A stretch of 64,000 nt of DNA from Catonia carolina. Taxonomy: Eukaryota; Arthropoda; Insecta; Hemiptera; Achilidae. Numbering within the stretch: the stretch's first letter is position 1; each line of letters starts with the position of its first letter. Shown here piece by piece: positions 53,348 to 63,659 of this stretch. The stretch lies in NCBI GenBank assembly GCA_035578175.1, contig JAQMRL010000004.1, forward strand, positions 40,257,401 through 40,321,400, read 5' to 3'. Under the pieces are notes generated by a model, which was given only the letters and a program-made list of their open reading frames with translations, was not told the origin of the DNA and made no database searches. The position numbers and the translations under genes are program-made.

Positions 53348-56329
53348 ATGGCAGAATTCAGAACTAAATTATATTCCGGAGTTTCAAGCCCTCCAATCGG
53401 GTCTCCGGGGAGGGCAGCTTTGAGTGTTGCCAGGAAGAATGTTTTGTTGCGGGAGGACGTGAGGATTGGTACATGGAATGTGAATAGTATGTATGATGAG
53501 GGAAAAGCCTTTAGTGTTACCAAGGAAATGGGGAGATTGGACATCAAAATCATGGGGATCAGTGAGACACGATGGTCAGGCAGTGGACAGAGGGGAGTTT
53601 TGGATAAAACAATATATTTCTCTGGGAATGATAATGCTGGACATTATCAAGGAGTGGCCATCATGGTTGATGGATCTGTGAAACAAACAGTGAAGAATTT
53701 TGTGCCTCTCTCTTCAAGAGTGATGTTGCTCCAGTTGGAGGCCTATTGTGGAACCCTCAACCTCATTCAGGTGTATGCTCCGACGGCGGAGAAAGAGGAT
53801 GAAGAAGTGGAGGCCTTCTATAAAGATGTGGAACAGGTTCTGAAACTAACAAGAGGCAGAGACATTACAATAGTCATGGGAGATCTAAATGCAAAGATTG
53901 GACAGGGTGAGAAAGATGAGTGGGTGGGGGAGTATGGTCTTGGTGAGCGCAATGACAGAGGTGAACGCCTCCACCAATTCTGCCAAGAAAACTCAATGGT
54001 GATTACCAATACTCTTTTTGAACATCCAAAGCGCCGAAGGTATACATGGAAATCACCACAGGACGGCCCACGAGGTATAGTCAGAAATCAAATAGACTAC
54101 ATTATGATCAAGCAAAGGTATAGAAACTCGGTGAGAAATTGCAAAACCTACCCTGGAGCGGATGTGGACTCTGACCACAATCTGCTGATGGCAACAGTGA
54201 GGGTGAGGCTGAAAAGATTGAAGAAGCGCCCGCATGATTCCATGATTGACACAAGGCATTTGAGAGATGTCAAGTTGAGGGGAATGGTCTGTCAAAAAGT
54301 AAATGAGAATTTGACAAGGATGAGAGAGGACAATGGAATTGAGAGGGAGCCTGAGTTTTTGTGGGAAAGCTTCAAATCGGCAGTGCTGGAACCATGTCAG
54401 GAGTACTTAAAGCCAAAGAAACAAGTGAAGCGACAGGACTGGATGACTGACGAAATACTCAGGCTCATGGAGGAGAGAAGGCTGATGAAGTCGAAGGATC
54501 AGAACAAGTATCGTGAGCTGAGGAGAAGAATAAGATGGGAATGTCGTCGGGCTAGAGAAGTGTGGGTGAGAGAGAGATGTGAGGAGGTTGAGGAACTGCA
54601 GAAACGACAGGATCTGCACAATCTCCACAAGAAGATCAAGGAGTTTAACGGTACAGGAAGGCAACAGAAAGCATATATACTAACGGATAAGGATGGACAC
54701 ATTGTGACGGACATGGCAGATCAGTTGCGACTTTGGGAAGATTATATAAGAGTTTTGTTTGAGGATGAAAGAGAGGAGACTATGGGCGAGAGAGAGGAAG
54801 AGGAGACTGGCCCACCAATTCTGAGAGTAGAGGTGCAGCGAGCAATTTATTCATCAAAAAATGGTAAAGCACTGGGTCCAGATCAGATTCCCGCAGATGT
54901 ACTCAAGTTGATTGAGGAGGAACACCTTGACACAATCACAGCTTTGTTCAACAAAATATATTGCACGGGAATAATACCGACTGAGTGGCTCAAGTCAACC
55001 TTTGTTACTATCCCAAAAAAGCAGAATGCGAAAAAATGTGATGAGTACAGAACAATCAGCTTGATGAGTCACACACTGAAGATCTTTTTGAAAATTATAC
55101 ATCGAAGAACATTTTTAAAGCTGGAAGAAGATATCTCAGACACACAGTTTGGTTTCAGAAATGGATTCAGTACGCGAGATGCGCTGTTTGCTTACAATGT
55201 CCTCATGCAGTGTTGTATGGATGTTAACCAGGACATATATGCATGTTTTATTGATTATAATAAAGCATTTGATAAAGTCAGGCACAACCAACTGATAGAA
55301 GTGTTGAAACGTAAAAATATTGACTCGAGAGATATCCGAATAATTGTCAACCTGTACTTCAACCAGACAGCAACTGTTCGCGTGCAGGATGCCTTTACTA
55401 ACCCAGTGGACATCAAACGGGGTGTTAGGCAGGGCTGTGTGCTCTCTCCACTTCTCTTCAACATTTATTCTGAAGAAATTTTCAGACAAGCCCTTGACAC
55501 GGAGGTTGGAGGAGTTCGGGTGAATGGCATACGTCTCAACAACTTACGTTATGCAGATGATACAGTCTTGCTGGCTGAAACAATGCAGGATCTCCAGGAA
55601 CTCCTGAATAAGGTTGTTGAAGCCAGCCAACATTTTGGTCTCACCCTCAACACAAGGAAGACAAAGTGCATGGTCATCACCAAGAATGTGGTCCCACATG
55701 ACGAACACCTGTATGTGGAGGGAGAGCAGTTGGAAAGAGTTATGAAGTACAGCTATCTTGGTATGACGGTGAACAGTAACCTTGATTACTCTACTGAGAT
55801 CAAAATCCGCATAGAGAGAGCCCGGGCCGCATTTGTGAAAATGAAGAGGATGCTGTGCAACCACAATCTGAGTCTGGACTTGAGAATTCGTGTGCTGAGG
55901 TGTTACATCTTTCCGGTGCTGTACTATGGTGCAGAGGCCTGGACTACCAATAGGCAATGTGAACGAAGACTTGAGGCCTTTGAGATGTGGGTTTACAGAA
56001 GGATGCACAAAATATCTTGGACAGAGAGAGTCACAAACATGGAAGTCCTAAGGAGGATGCAGAAGGGAATGGAAGTGATGATCGAAATCAAGAAGAGAAA
56101 GCTGGTGTACCTCGGCCATGTCTTGAGAGGTCCAAAATATGAAATCCTTCATCTTGTCATCCAGGGAAAGATTATGGGCAAACGATCGGTTGGAAGAAGA
56201 AGAACCTCCTGGCTACGGAACCTGCGAGAGTGGTTTAATTTGTCATCCATCGACCTATTTAGAGCTACAGTTTCCAAGGTCAGGATTGCCATGATGCTAG
56301 CACACCTTCGTAATGGAGATGCTACATGA
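53348..56329 (+). CDS. RTE endonuclease/reverse transcriptase, 993 aa
   Basis: Encodes the protein for target-primed reverse transcription: an endonuclease nicks DNA and the polymerase copies the element RNA from the nick. Residues about 36-285 are the APE-type endonuclease, with WNVNSM (43-48), ISETRW (71-76, E73), VYAPT (142-146), GDLNAKIG (178-185), QIDYIM (248-253) and SDH (275-277). Residues 355-440 are basic and probably helical. The reverse transcriptase follows: YRTISLMSHTLK (567-578), FGFRNGFSTRDA (601-612), FIDYNKAFD (634-642, motif A), GVRQGCVLSPLLFN (692-705, motif B), YADD (735-738, motif C), YLGMTVNS (803-810). The C-terminus has EAFEMWVYRRM and SVGRRRTSWLRNLREW. All key residues are present. 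The length is normal for RTE (about 1000 aa). Start M1 is the first ATG in frame after the leader. Similar to the endonuclease domain mis-annotated in databases as craniofacial development protein 2. Confidence 0.95.
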   Translation: MAEFRTKLYSGVSSPPIGSPGRAALSVARKNVLLREDVRIGTWNVNSMYDEGKAFSVTKEMGRLDIKIMGISETRWSGSGQRGVLDKTIYFSGNDNAGHYQGVAIMVDGSVKQTVKNFVPLSSRVMLLQLEAYCGTLNLIQVYAPTAEKEDEEVEAFYKDVEQVLKLTRGRDITIVMGDLNAKIGQGEKDEWVGEYGLGERNDRGERLHQFCQENSMVITNTLFEHPKRRRYTWKSPQDGPRGIVRNQIDYIMIKQRYRNSVRNCKTYPGADVDSDHNLLMATVRVRLKRLKKRPHDSMIDTRHLRDVKLRGMVCQKVNENLTRMREDNGIEREPEFLWESFKSAVLEPCQEYLKPKKQVKRQDWMTDEILRLMEERRLMKSKDQNKYRELRRRIRWECRRAREVWVRERCEEVEELQKRQDLHNLHKKIKEFNGTGRQQKAYILTDKDGHIVTDMADQLRLWEDYIRVLFEDEREETMGEREEEETGPPILRVEVQRAIYSSKNGKALGPDQIPADVLKLIEEEHLDTITALFNKIYCTGIIPTEWLKSTFVTIPKKQNAKKCDEYRTISLMSHTLKIFLKIIHRRTFLKLEEDISDTQFGFRNGFSTRDALFAYNVLMQCCMDVNQDIYACFIDYNKAFDKVRHNQLIEVLKRKNIDSRDIRIIVNLYFNQTATVRVQDAFTNPVDIKRGVRQGCVLSPLLFNIYSEEIFRQALDTEVGGVRVNGIRLNNLRYADDTVLLAETMQDLQELLNKVVEASQHFGLTLNTRKTKCMVITKNVVPHDEHLYVEGEQLERVMKYSYLGMTVNSNLDYSTEIKIRIERARAAFVKMKRMLCNHNLSLDLRIRVLRCYIFPVLYYGAEAWTTNRQCERRLEAFEMWVYRRMHKISWTERVTNMEVLRRMQKGMEVMIEIKKRKLVYLGHVLRGPKYEILHLVIQGKIMGKRSVGRRRTSWLRNLREWFNLSSIDLFRATVSKVRIAMMLAHLRNGDAT

Positions 56330-56346
56330 AGAAGAAGATAAGTAGT

Positions 56347-56985
56347 ATTAAATTGTGAAACTGAGTTTTTAATTCGCTTTATTCTCAATAAATATTTTAT
56401 AAGTAAATTAAACAGTGGTTTTGTTTTTACAAATTTTTCACCAGTAAATCCTTTTAAATAAATGAGTTATTCCAATAAAAATTAATTGTCTGCGTGGACA
56501 CACACACACAAACTTACAGTTTGAGTGAGTGAAATTGCGCAGAACCAATCCTATATTTTTCTCTCGTCTGGATAAATTAATTAATTAAGTTTGTTATAAT
56601 AAAGTTCAGGGTCATAAATACATCTTATGTATAATTAATATTTTAATTTATATATTTTTATGTGCAAAATGTTTCAATTATCAAAAAATGATAAAAAAAT
56701 CATTATTTATTACGGCAGTGACTACATATTTCTTTGAATAAAAATTGTACTTCAATAAAAATATATTGATACATAAATTTATCGTGACTTGAGAATCCTG
56801 TTTGCGGTCTAGATAAAGAACTTATACAATATTGATTGAAAAAATATGATTACAGATAATATGCAAAAGATAGAGTTATGTAATTAAGACATGAAAGATA
56901 AATATTGTACTTACCCTTGTACTTAATAATGTTCATTGTCTGAAATTTTAAAATTTGATTTTATTGTTCATATTTAGGCTTAAAA
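56347..56985. other. AT-rich spacer, short CA repeat
   Basis: A short ACACACACAC run at about 56500-56510; otherwise nothing recognised. Confidence 0.5.
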
Positions 56986-58000
56986 AAGATGATACAAGCA
57001 CAAGCTATATCAAAACTAGCTCACGGTATCTACGATCTGTATAAGAATCAAACGGCTGTTTTGAGAATGGAGGGGTACGAAAAAGAGGCTGCTCTAAGAA
57101 AAGGTGTAAGACAAGGATGTTCATTGTCACCACTACTTTTTAACTTGTGTATAGAAGAGGCTATAAATGAAGTGAAGGAAAAATTTGACGCAGGAATAAA
57201 AATTCAAGGAGAAACAATAAAAATGCTGAGATTCGCCAATGATATAGTAGTATTAGCCGAGACAAAGAAAGAACTAGAGGGTATCTAAAATGGAATGGTT
57301 GAGATCATGAGAAAGGATTACTTCATGAAAATTAATAAGAACAAACCGAAAGTGTTGTGCAGCAGCAAGAGTGGTTTAGAAGAGATGGGAAATTTAAAAG
57401 TAGGCAACGAAAACATACAGGAAGTTGGGGAATTCTGCTTTCTAGGGAGCAAAATAACAAAGTATGGTAGAAGTACAATTGATGTCAAAAGTAGAATTGC
57501 TCAAGCTAGAAAAGCCTTTGGAACAGCTTACTGACTATAAATATTGATTTACAGATTAGGAAAAATTTCTTAAAACACTATGTTTGGAGTGTAACATTAT
57601 CCGGGAGTGAAATGTGGGTGATAGCGGCTGTAGAACGAAAGAGGATGAAAGCCTTTGAAATGTGGTGTTATAGAAAAATATTAAAGATTAGTTGGGTGGA
57701 CAAAATAAGTAATTTAGAGGTTGTTAGACGAGTGGATGTAAGAAGAAGTATATGGAAACATCTTACCAGAAGAAGGGATAGACTATTGGGGAATATCTTA
57801 AGACATCCAGGTATTGCTCGATCAATAATAGAGGGTAATATTGAAGGAGTGAATTGTTGGGGGAGGCAAAGGTTAAAATATTTAAAGAAAATTACAAAAG
57901 ATATAGGGTGCTGCAACTATGTAGACATAAAACGACTTGCGCAAGATAAAACAGCTTGGAGAACTGCTTCAAACCAATCGAGAGACTGATGGAAAAATAA
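56986..58000 (+). pseudogene. LINE reverse-transcriptase fragment, broken
   Basis: Three consecutive frames read as the second half of a non-LTR reverse transcriptase. 56989-57288: IYDLYKNQTAVLR, GVRQGCSLSPLLFN (motif B) and FAND in place of the catalytic YADD. 57295-57534: an NKNKPKVL region and FCFLGSKITKYGRSTIDV. 57612-57989: KAFEMWCYRKILKISWVDKI, RRRDRLLGNILRHPG, EGNIEGVNCWGRQR. Frame breaks lie near 57286 and 57535-57610. TTAGGCTTAAAA (56974-56985) and TTAGGCCTAAAA (58001-58012) flank it, an 11/12 match that may be the target duplication of a 5'-truncated insertion. It belongs to a different lineage from the RTE at 53019. Loss of the second motif C aspartate environment makes it inactive. 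Confidence 0.85.
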
Positions 58001-58014
58001 TTAGGCCTAAAATT

Positions 58015-58400
58015 TATTGCTGTGGTTTCTTCTTTTTCTTATTCTTCTTCACTTCGTGGGTCAGGTAGCTCAGCCTGCTTCAGAACCATCTCCTCTCGGC
58101 CGTCAAACATTCCTTTTATCCGTGAGTTTGTTCGCTTGAGCTAAACGAGGCAAACTTTCCTTCCCCATCTGTTCAAAATGGCTGCAAGAGTTCCTCTTAT
58201 GAATTTTTATTCCTGATCTTGGCCAGTAATGCCCTGTTCATCCCGTATATCTATATTCCTTAGTCTATCCTTCCAAGTACAGCCTTCCCTGTTCTCAGAA
58301 CCCTCATTTCTACCCACAGCAATCTCATTTCCGTTTTAAACTGCCCACATCTCACTTTCCACAGTCTTATATATACTTACATACACTTTCCACAGTCTTA
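58015..58400 (-). pseudogene. LINE C-terminal remnant with GAA-rich tail
   Basis: The minus strand reads in pieces: ESEMWAV (stop) NGNEI, NEGSENREGCTWKD, RNIDIRDEQGITGQD, AAILNRWGRKVC, and near the end REEMVLKQAELPDPRSEEE followed by a GAAGAATAAGAAAAAGAAG tail. It resembles the terminal domain of insect LINE ORF2 (SEMW..., RNxDIR..., ending in DPRSEEE). Badly worn; which LINE clade is uncertain. Confidence 0.55.
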
Positions 58401-58429
58401 GAAAACTTTAATCGTTTATTTTTTCAAGT

Positions 58430-59065
58430 CTTTTTGGTTAACTTTATTTTGTATATTTCTGCAATATTTTTTTGTACCATTCTCTGAAATTGTTGTTTAG
58501 GTCATCAACCGAAAGGCTGGTTTAAATTTCTAGAGACTTTACTATGTAAAACGAGGAGTCAGTTGGTTTATCCTGACTGAGTGGAAAAGTATATTTTTTA
58601 GCATGCCAGGCCCTCCGAAAAGCATCTACTTTCCACCCTGCAAATGACACCTTCACTTCATTCACCTCACGGTTTGACTGTACAATAAAATGCATTACTT
58701 TTAGAGGAGATAACTCTTACTAGTGTATTTTACATCTCTACCTCTTCTGTTCTTAAATGCTTGAGTCAAATAATTGGCTGGCCATGTAATAAGAAACAGA
58801 ACTATTTTTTGTAGCCCTGGAACTAGCAGATTGAGTGTAAATAATCTAACACTTCACCCGCCTGTTATGGTCATATCTCTTAAATTATTCAGCCATAAAG
58901 CTCATCGTTTTCCGGGTTTTCCCTGATATTTTATCCTTGTATAATCAATTGGAACAGATCGTATCATTCTCCTTGCATAGTAAGACCGAGATATTGCAGT
59001 TTTTATAGTCTTAAGTTATCCATCTTTATCTGTCAGACGCAAGGACTTCCTCTTTTGTTTTCTTC
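58430..59065 (-). pseudogene. RTE-clade fragment interrupted by R3
   Basis: Outside the R3 insertion, the minus strand gives LQYLGLTMQGE, YDLFQLIIQG, KPGKR, then WLNNLREWYKKILQKYTK. This aligns with YLGHVLRG, YEILHLVIQG, IMGKRSVGR and WLRNLREWFNLSS of the intact RTE protein. R3 inserted within the WLNNLREWY-coding stretch: removing R3 and one duplication copy restores the continuous similarity. Confidence 0.75.
58492..58875 (-). mobile_element. R3 retroposon, full length, nested in an RTE fragment
   Basis: Flanked by TCTCTGAAATT (58481-58491) and TCTCTTAAATT (58876-58886), a duplication with one substitution. Complete from GTTGTTTAGGTCATCAACCG to CCGCCTGTTATGGTCAT. More diverged than the copies at 51535 and 30629. 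Confidence 0.88.
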
Positions 59066-59837
59066 TCTGTACATGCTACTAACGGCGGTACACTCAAAGT
59101 TTAAAAGCTTGAATTTTAATATTTTTTTCTTTGGTTTTCTTTCAAAAAGGGTATTAATCCCAGAATTGGAGACAAATTTGGAAATTTCGAACAGATTTTA
59201 ATTTATTCTTATCACGGATTTGAAATACGTGTTAACACAACTCACCGTAAATAAATATTTTAAACGATTTTCTGTAAATAAGCAATTTATATAATCGACC
59301 GAATACATAATGTAATTGAACTATCCTATTTCCATTAAAACAGTTACATATTCAGTTTTGCATTTTTAAATTGTGTGATTATTTTTAGAACGGCTTTAAT
59401 CAACTTTTCTGTATTGTATTGTATTGTATTGTGGTTTTTTTAGTTTCCGGCTATAAAAAGTATTTAATAACCTAATTTTTATTTATTTACATTTGCATAC
59501 ATAGTGCATTGTTTTGAAACAAATGCAGCTTTTTCATATCGTTTCCCGCAATGTAATCAGTGATATTATTTTTCTTTGTTAACTGCATTGATAAAATAAA
59601 CTTTCTGATAAATTCATTAACAAAAAGAAAATTTTTTAACAAGTAAGGAAATATGTATCCGGAATATTTTTACTTTTTAACTTACTCATTGAAAGATAAT
59701 AGTTGTAACAACATGTGACAAAATTTACTACCCACGAACTTGAAAATGTAAGGAGAAAAGTTCTACTTGATTTAGTAACATTAATAAAGTAAATTCTTTT
59801 GGTATTGCGATCCGATCAAGTTATCCGGAAAATACAT
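59066..59837. other. AT-rich, one pentanucleotide repeat
   Basis: (GTATT)n, four units with a TGTATTGTATT pattern, at about 59411-59432. Nothing else recognised. Confidence 0.5.
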
Positions 59838-60681
59838 TAGGTATAGATACAGAAGTCACGAGATTGCCTTTTGCGTATGGATGGGCTGAGAGAATGGGAA
59901 GTAAAAATTTGACAGTGCTGCCAACCTCAACAGTGAGACACTACTCGTACATTTCACTACCGTGCAGTTTTTACATACATTTTGTAAGCTGTGGTTTATT
60001 CCGAGAAAATGTTTTCTTCATAAATCATAAAAGAAATAAATGTTAACTTACCTGTAATATTGTCTACAGCTTAATTACATGGCTAGAAATGTTTTATTAA
60101 CTGTAACTACCAGCTACCTTATTCCATTGGAACAAAATTTTCTACGAATGAATCGCCTTCTTTACTATCACTGTCACCGGCGTCGTCCCTATCAATCTCA
60201 CTAGTATCTGCCTAACCGTTTCCTTTTTTTACCAGGTTTCAAAAAAACTGTTAAAGAATAGCTTCTTCACATCTTTAATTTTTCCTTAATTTTTCGAATT
60301 GTGGAAAGAAAAACATCACAGTAGTTAGCTACTCGCTAATGGCTTTTAATAAGAGGCAGGGAAAGGCATTTTTGTTTAGCTTCAACTTCACAGCATTTTA
60401 TTACACTGCATACTAGATTTCGTTCAGCACTGTGCATAGTCTGCCCACGTTTTCGAGAAACTAACATTTCTGTTTACGGTAACAAACAGTTATATTGGGA
60501 CAGTTAACGTACAGAAGGTTCTACGATATACTTTATAAATGCTCTGTGTATAGTATAAGTTGTTGTGTTTGTTATACTGAAATTAAACCAGTCACACATG
60601 CGCACTGATGCTTTTCCCCTTTACCCCTCGGCGCAAACAAAGGCAAACTCGTGACTCAAGCAACTATATTTGTATACCTTG
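59838..60681. mobile_element. DDE-type DNA transposon remnant with inverted ends
   Basis: The left end (AGGTATAGATACAGAAGTCA, then CGAGATTGCCTTTTGCG) and the inverse of the right end (AAGGTATACAAATATAGTTG, then CTTGAGTCACGAGTTTGCC) form diverged inverted repeats. The left end also matches 20449-20576. The interior holds a transposase N-terminal remnant on the minus strand. The superfamily is probably IS630/Tc1-mariner-like, judged from that protein. Confidence 0.6.
60220..60467 (-). pseudogene. Transposase N-terminal (helix-turn-helix) remnant
   Basis: From the ATG at 60467 the minus strand reads MLVSRKRGQTMHSAERNLVC, then EVEAKQKCLSLPLIKSH, a stop, RVANYCDVFLSTIRKIKEKL and a stop; after a shift come FFETPGKKRK-like residues. 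Insect DDE transposases of the IS630/Tc1 group commonly begin RKRGQxLxSExRxLIxxV, then PLxxxxxRVAxATGVSxxTVxxI, then TPGKKRxR. That order is preserved, so this is their DNA-binding domain. The catalytic domain is gone. Confidence 0.6.
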
Positions 60682-61298
60682 TAATAGTCATAGCTACTTA
60701 TCACCCTCAGTGTTAAGAAAAATAATAAGATTGCTATCTGTCCGGTCACATCGAAGCACATGAGGGAAGGAGGAAACTCTTAAATGGTAAGGATTGTAGA
60801 AGTTTTATCAGGTTCAGAAGATTAAAACATTTTAAGATAATTGATTTTTCTTCAGTTAATGATATTTTCAATATTATTATTGCATTCATGACATCGTGTT
60901 GTCTTGTAATAGGTTCTATTGATTTAGGTTTAAGTTTTCTTTTTGTAGTCGAAAAACCGTTGCGGTTATCTTCTCCTGGTCGTCCGAGACTAGTTATGGA
61001 GGATCTAGACAAAGAGGGTTAGAACCAAAATACAATTAAAATAAAACAAACTATTTTAACTAATATCTATAAGTATTTTTCGTACTTAACAGAAATATGT
61101 TTTTAATGAAAATCTAACTGGCTTCAGGAGAATCATTAGGCCTATTACACTATACGTTTCGCAAATGAGTGATTGTTTAAATTTGTTAAGATTGATACAT
61201 TATTTTGGACTTTAGTTGTGTTTACATTTTAGGTTGTGTATGTAAGGTACACCTAACGTCCCTAAAATTTTCTTGCTGATTTAATTTAATATTAAGAA
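60682..61298. other. Unrecognised, one 88-codon minus frame
   Basis: The minus frame at 60746-61012 starts MSRSSITSLGRPGEDNRNGF and is basic. A GRP...KRxxK pattern occurs near the start of some transposon gag-like proteins, but this is too weak to call. The rest is AT-rich. Confidence 0.3.
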
Positions 61299-61697
61299 CA
61301 GTGGTGTGCAACCGGGGTGCCGCAAGTAGCTCAGCAACTCAAAGGGTTGCAATCGTAAGGACCAACTAAGAAATGAGGACATAACTGGATGTTTACAACT
61401 TGAATGGGAAGATTAAAGAATATCGAAATCGACGGAGGGAGCACTTAGAGAGAATGCCTTAGGGAAGGATCCCCCTCAGTGTTTTGTACTACAGAAGTAT
61501 GGGGAGTAGAGATGTTGGGAGGCCACGCAAAAGATGGTAATATTTCAATAGTTATCGCTGTTGTGAGTCGGAACAGACGGAAGCCTAATTCTTGATTGTG
61601 AAAAGAAGAAGATATTACGGGTATTAGGTACCCTTATGGATTAGTTCCATTCATAAGGGTGCTGCAAAAGAAAAATCGTTGTGCACCCTAATATTTA
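61299..61697. mobile_element. Possible hAT-type non-autonomous element containing a LINE tail
   Basis: The left tip CAGTGGTGTGCAACCGGGGT, then GCCGC resembles the hAT tip at 46076 (CAGTGGTTCTCAACGGGTGT). The right side, inverted, has AGGGTGCACAACGATTTTTC, then CAGCACCC. The similarity of the two ends is partial and no clean 8-bp duplication was seen, so the right limit is tentative. Confidence 0.4.
61375..61620 (+). pseudogene. LINE ORF2 C-terminal remnant with GAA tail
   Basis: Reads NGKIKEYRNRRREHLERMP, a stop, GRIPLSVLYYRSMGSRDVGR, PRKRW, a stop, ending near AAAAGAAGAAG. This is the best-preserved copy of the W..HLxRMP...RIPxxxxxYxxxGxRDVGRPRKRW tail shared with 14575, 31083 and 36735. 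Confidence 0.75.
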
Positions 61698-62354
61698 GGA
61701 ATTGTAACTAAGATCTATAAAAGTAAAGGATATATTGATTTAGAGGAAGTAACTGGAAGGTATGAAAGACATATTACCGGTATGAAGATAAAGTAACACT
61801 GTTCTACTAATTATATTAACTACTCCGATTTAATTTATAACCGGTTTTTATATGATGTATCGTTTAATATAGGTAACTGGTAATAGTTTATCAGTTTTAA
61901 AGATAATATAAACGTATGATCAAAGTTGATCTATATTCAACTAGTGATGCAAATATTATTATATAGTCCACCTGCAATTTAACCACTGATATTTAATAGC
62001 ATTTGATTACCTGATAATAACAGTAATCATGATACCAACGGATTACCGGTTTTTCAATAAACAAGAATTGTTCTTCGTCTTATAAACCAGTTGTAATTAA
62101 ATTTATGACATTTCCCGCCATCGTCTGACCTGCATCTGTCAATCAATCGAGTAATCAGTCAAGGTTAAGGTTTGGATAGTACTGTACAGCTAATTGCAAC
62201 AAGTGTAATCCATGTGCGTATCTTTATAAGTAACTTTACGGTAAACTTCACTAACATTCTCGCTAATCTTCAAACTATATGATTTTTCTTATATTATAAT
62301 TGATTATGTATACTGTATCCTCAACAGCCATATTGTTTTTGTTGAACTAGTTTT
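61698..62354. other. AT-rich, nothing recognised
   Basis: No frame or repeat family recognised. Confidence 0.5.
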
Positions 62355-62382
62355 ACTTTCTCTTGCCCTATATGAATATATA

Positions 62383-63139
62383 CAGAATGTCCCACGAAGA
62401 GGTTGCTATTTTTGATTAATATGCTGGACGTATCGCACACTCTACAGACTGGAAACTTTACAGTTGTAATAAATAGATATGTAGAAACGTACCCTCGAGT
62501 TTCATTTGCTTCTGACTAATCAAAACAAAATGGCGGAATAAGAAAATAATATCAAAAATGAACAATAATCTTGTGGATAAAACCAATTATATTTTAACTT
62601 AACCGTTGGATAGGTCGTGGCAAAGGCCTCATGGACTGGCCTCCAAGATCTCCAGACTTGTCTATTTGCGATTGTTTCCTATGGGGCTTTTTGAAATATA
62701 AAGTTTTTTGTCACGCGATTGCAACAAACGTTGAATAAATGAGGCTGGTTGAAGAGGAACTGCTGTTAATACCTCGGCAATTTTTCAAAAACGCTTATGA
62801 CTCATTTTTGTTTCGTTGCTATCAGTGCATAGCTATTGATGGACATCAGTTCAAATAAAGATTAATGAAACAAATTGTGTTCATTAATAATTTATCACTT
62901 CCATATTCTTTCATTTTATTGCTTAAGTAACATTGTAACAAATCACCAGTTTGAAATGTTTATGCAAATAAAATTACTTTCTGCCATTTTGTTTTAATTA
63001 ATCATAAGCAAATGAAACTCGAGGGTACTTTTTTTATACATCTATTATTTATTATAACTGTAAAGTTTCCAGTCTGTAGTGTGTGCGATACGTCCGGCAT
63101 ATTAATTCAAAAATAGCAACCTCTTCGTGGGACACGCGG
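62383..63139 (+). mobile_element. Long-TIR mariner-like element, copy B
   Basis: 757 bp bounded by TA (62381-62382 and 63140-63141). The left tip CAGAATGTCCCACGAAGAGG and the inverse of the right tip CCGCGTGTCCCACGAAGAGG open inverted repeats of about 165 bp that share GTATCGCACAC, ACAGACTGGAAACTTTACAG and CCCTCGAGTTTCATTTGCTT. TA target and transposase similarity place it in the Tc1/mariner superfamily; such long inverted repeats are unusual for it. Copy A is at 24520. Confidence 0.9.
62604..62858 (+). pseudogene. mariner-like transposase C-terminal remnant
   Basis: One frame reads RWIGRGKGLMDWPPRSPDLS, then ICDCFLWGFLKYKVF, a stop at codon 45 (62736-62738), then MRLVEEELLLIPRQFFKNAY and finally DGHQFK and a stop. 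WPPRSPDLx(6)FLWGxLKxKVY is the region around the last catalytic acidic residue of insect IS630/Tc1-mariner transposases (SPDL..CD/LDFFLWG). The N-terminus and the first catalytic residues are deleted between the inverted repeats, so the element is non-autonomous. Transposase is the DNA strand-transfer enzyme for these ends. Confidence 0.82.
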
Positions 63140-63255
63140 TATATATGGAATGAAAATATTGTTTTCATGTCAATTTTTCGAAATTGAGTTTTCACCCGAT
63201 ATACACGTTTTCAGGCCCCTAAACCCAAAAACTTGTTTTTTAGTGATTCGTGTGA

Positions 63256-63294
<39 letters not shown>

Positions 63295-63659
63295 TGTGTG
63301 TGTGTGTGATAAAATATCTCAAGAATGGAATATGGTACGAAGTTAAAGCTTGGAACTTAAGTTAGGTTCGACTAGAGGACCCGACACGAACATTTTTATC
63401 AAAATCGTTCAAATAGAAGTAGTACCTAGTTAATTCGTGTGATTTTTCACTTTTTTGCGATTTTCTCAAAAACAGCTATACGATTTTTTTATAACACCTC
63501 ATTTACGATATTATTTTTATGGTCTAAATATAGTATGAGCGCCATGTCTGTTGACATTTTTGGGGACCCTGTGCTTTCGTAGAGCAAAGTTTTTTACATT
63601 GCGCCCATAATATGCATTTTAGGGCAAAAGTGTACATAAGTAAAGTTGTAGAACATGTT

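Larger units (their letters stand above)
53019..56337 (+). mobile_element. Full-length RTE-clade non-LTR retrotransposon
   Basis: The element spans 3319 bp between direct repeats of ATAAGTAGT (53010-53018 and 56338-56346), a perfect 9-bp target duplication. It has a 329-bp GC-richer 5' leader, one uninterrupted ORF and almost no 3' untranslated region: the stop codon overlaps a short GAA repeat (TGAAGAAGAAG) that forms the tail. Size, single ORF and simple-repeat tail fit RTE elements. The duplication and frame are intact, so the insertion looks recent and the copy may be competent. G+C is clearly higher than in the flanks. Confidence 0.92.

Noticed and set aside
54053..56008. Several minus-strand frames of 63-154 codons inside the RTE gene
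   Set aside because: They are shadows of the intact plus-strand ORF, with no independent motifs.
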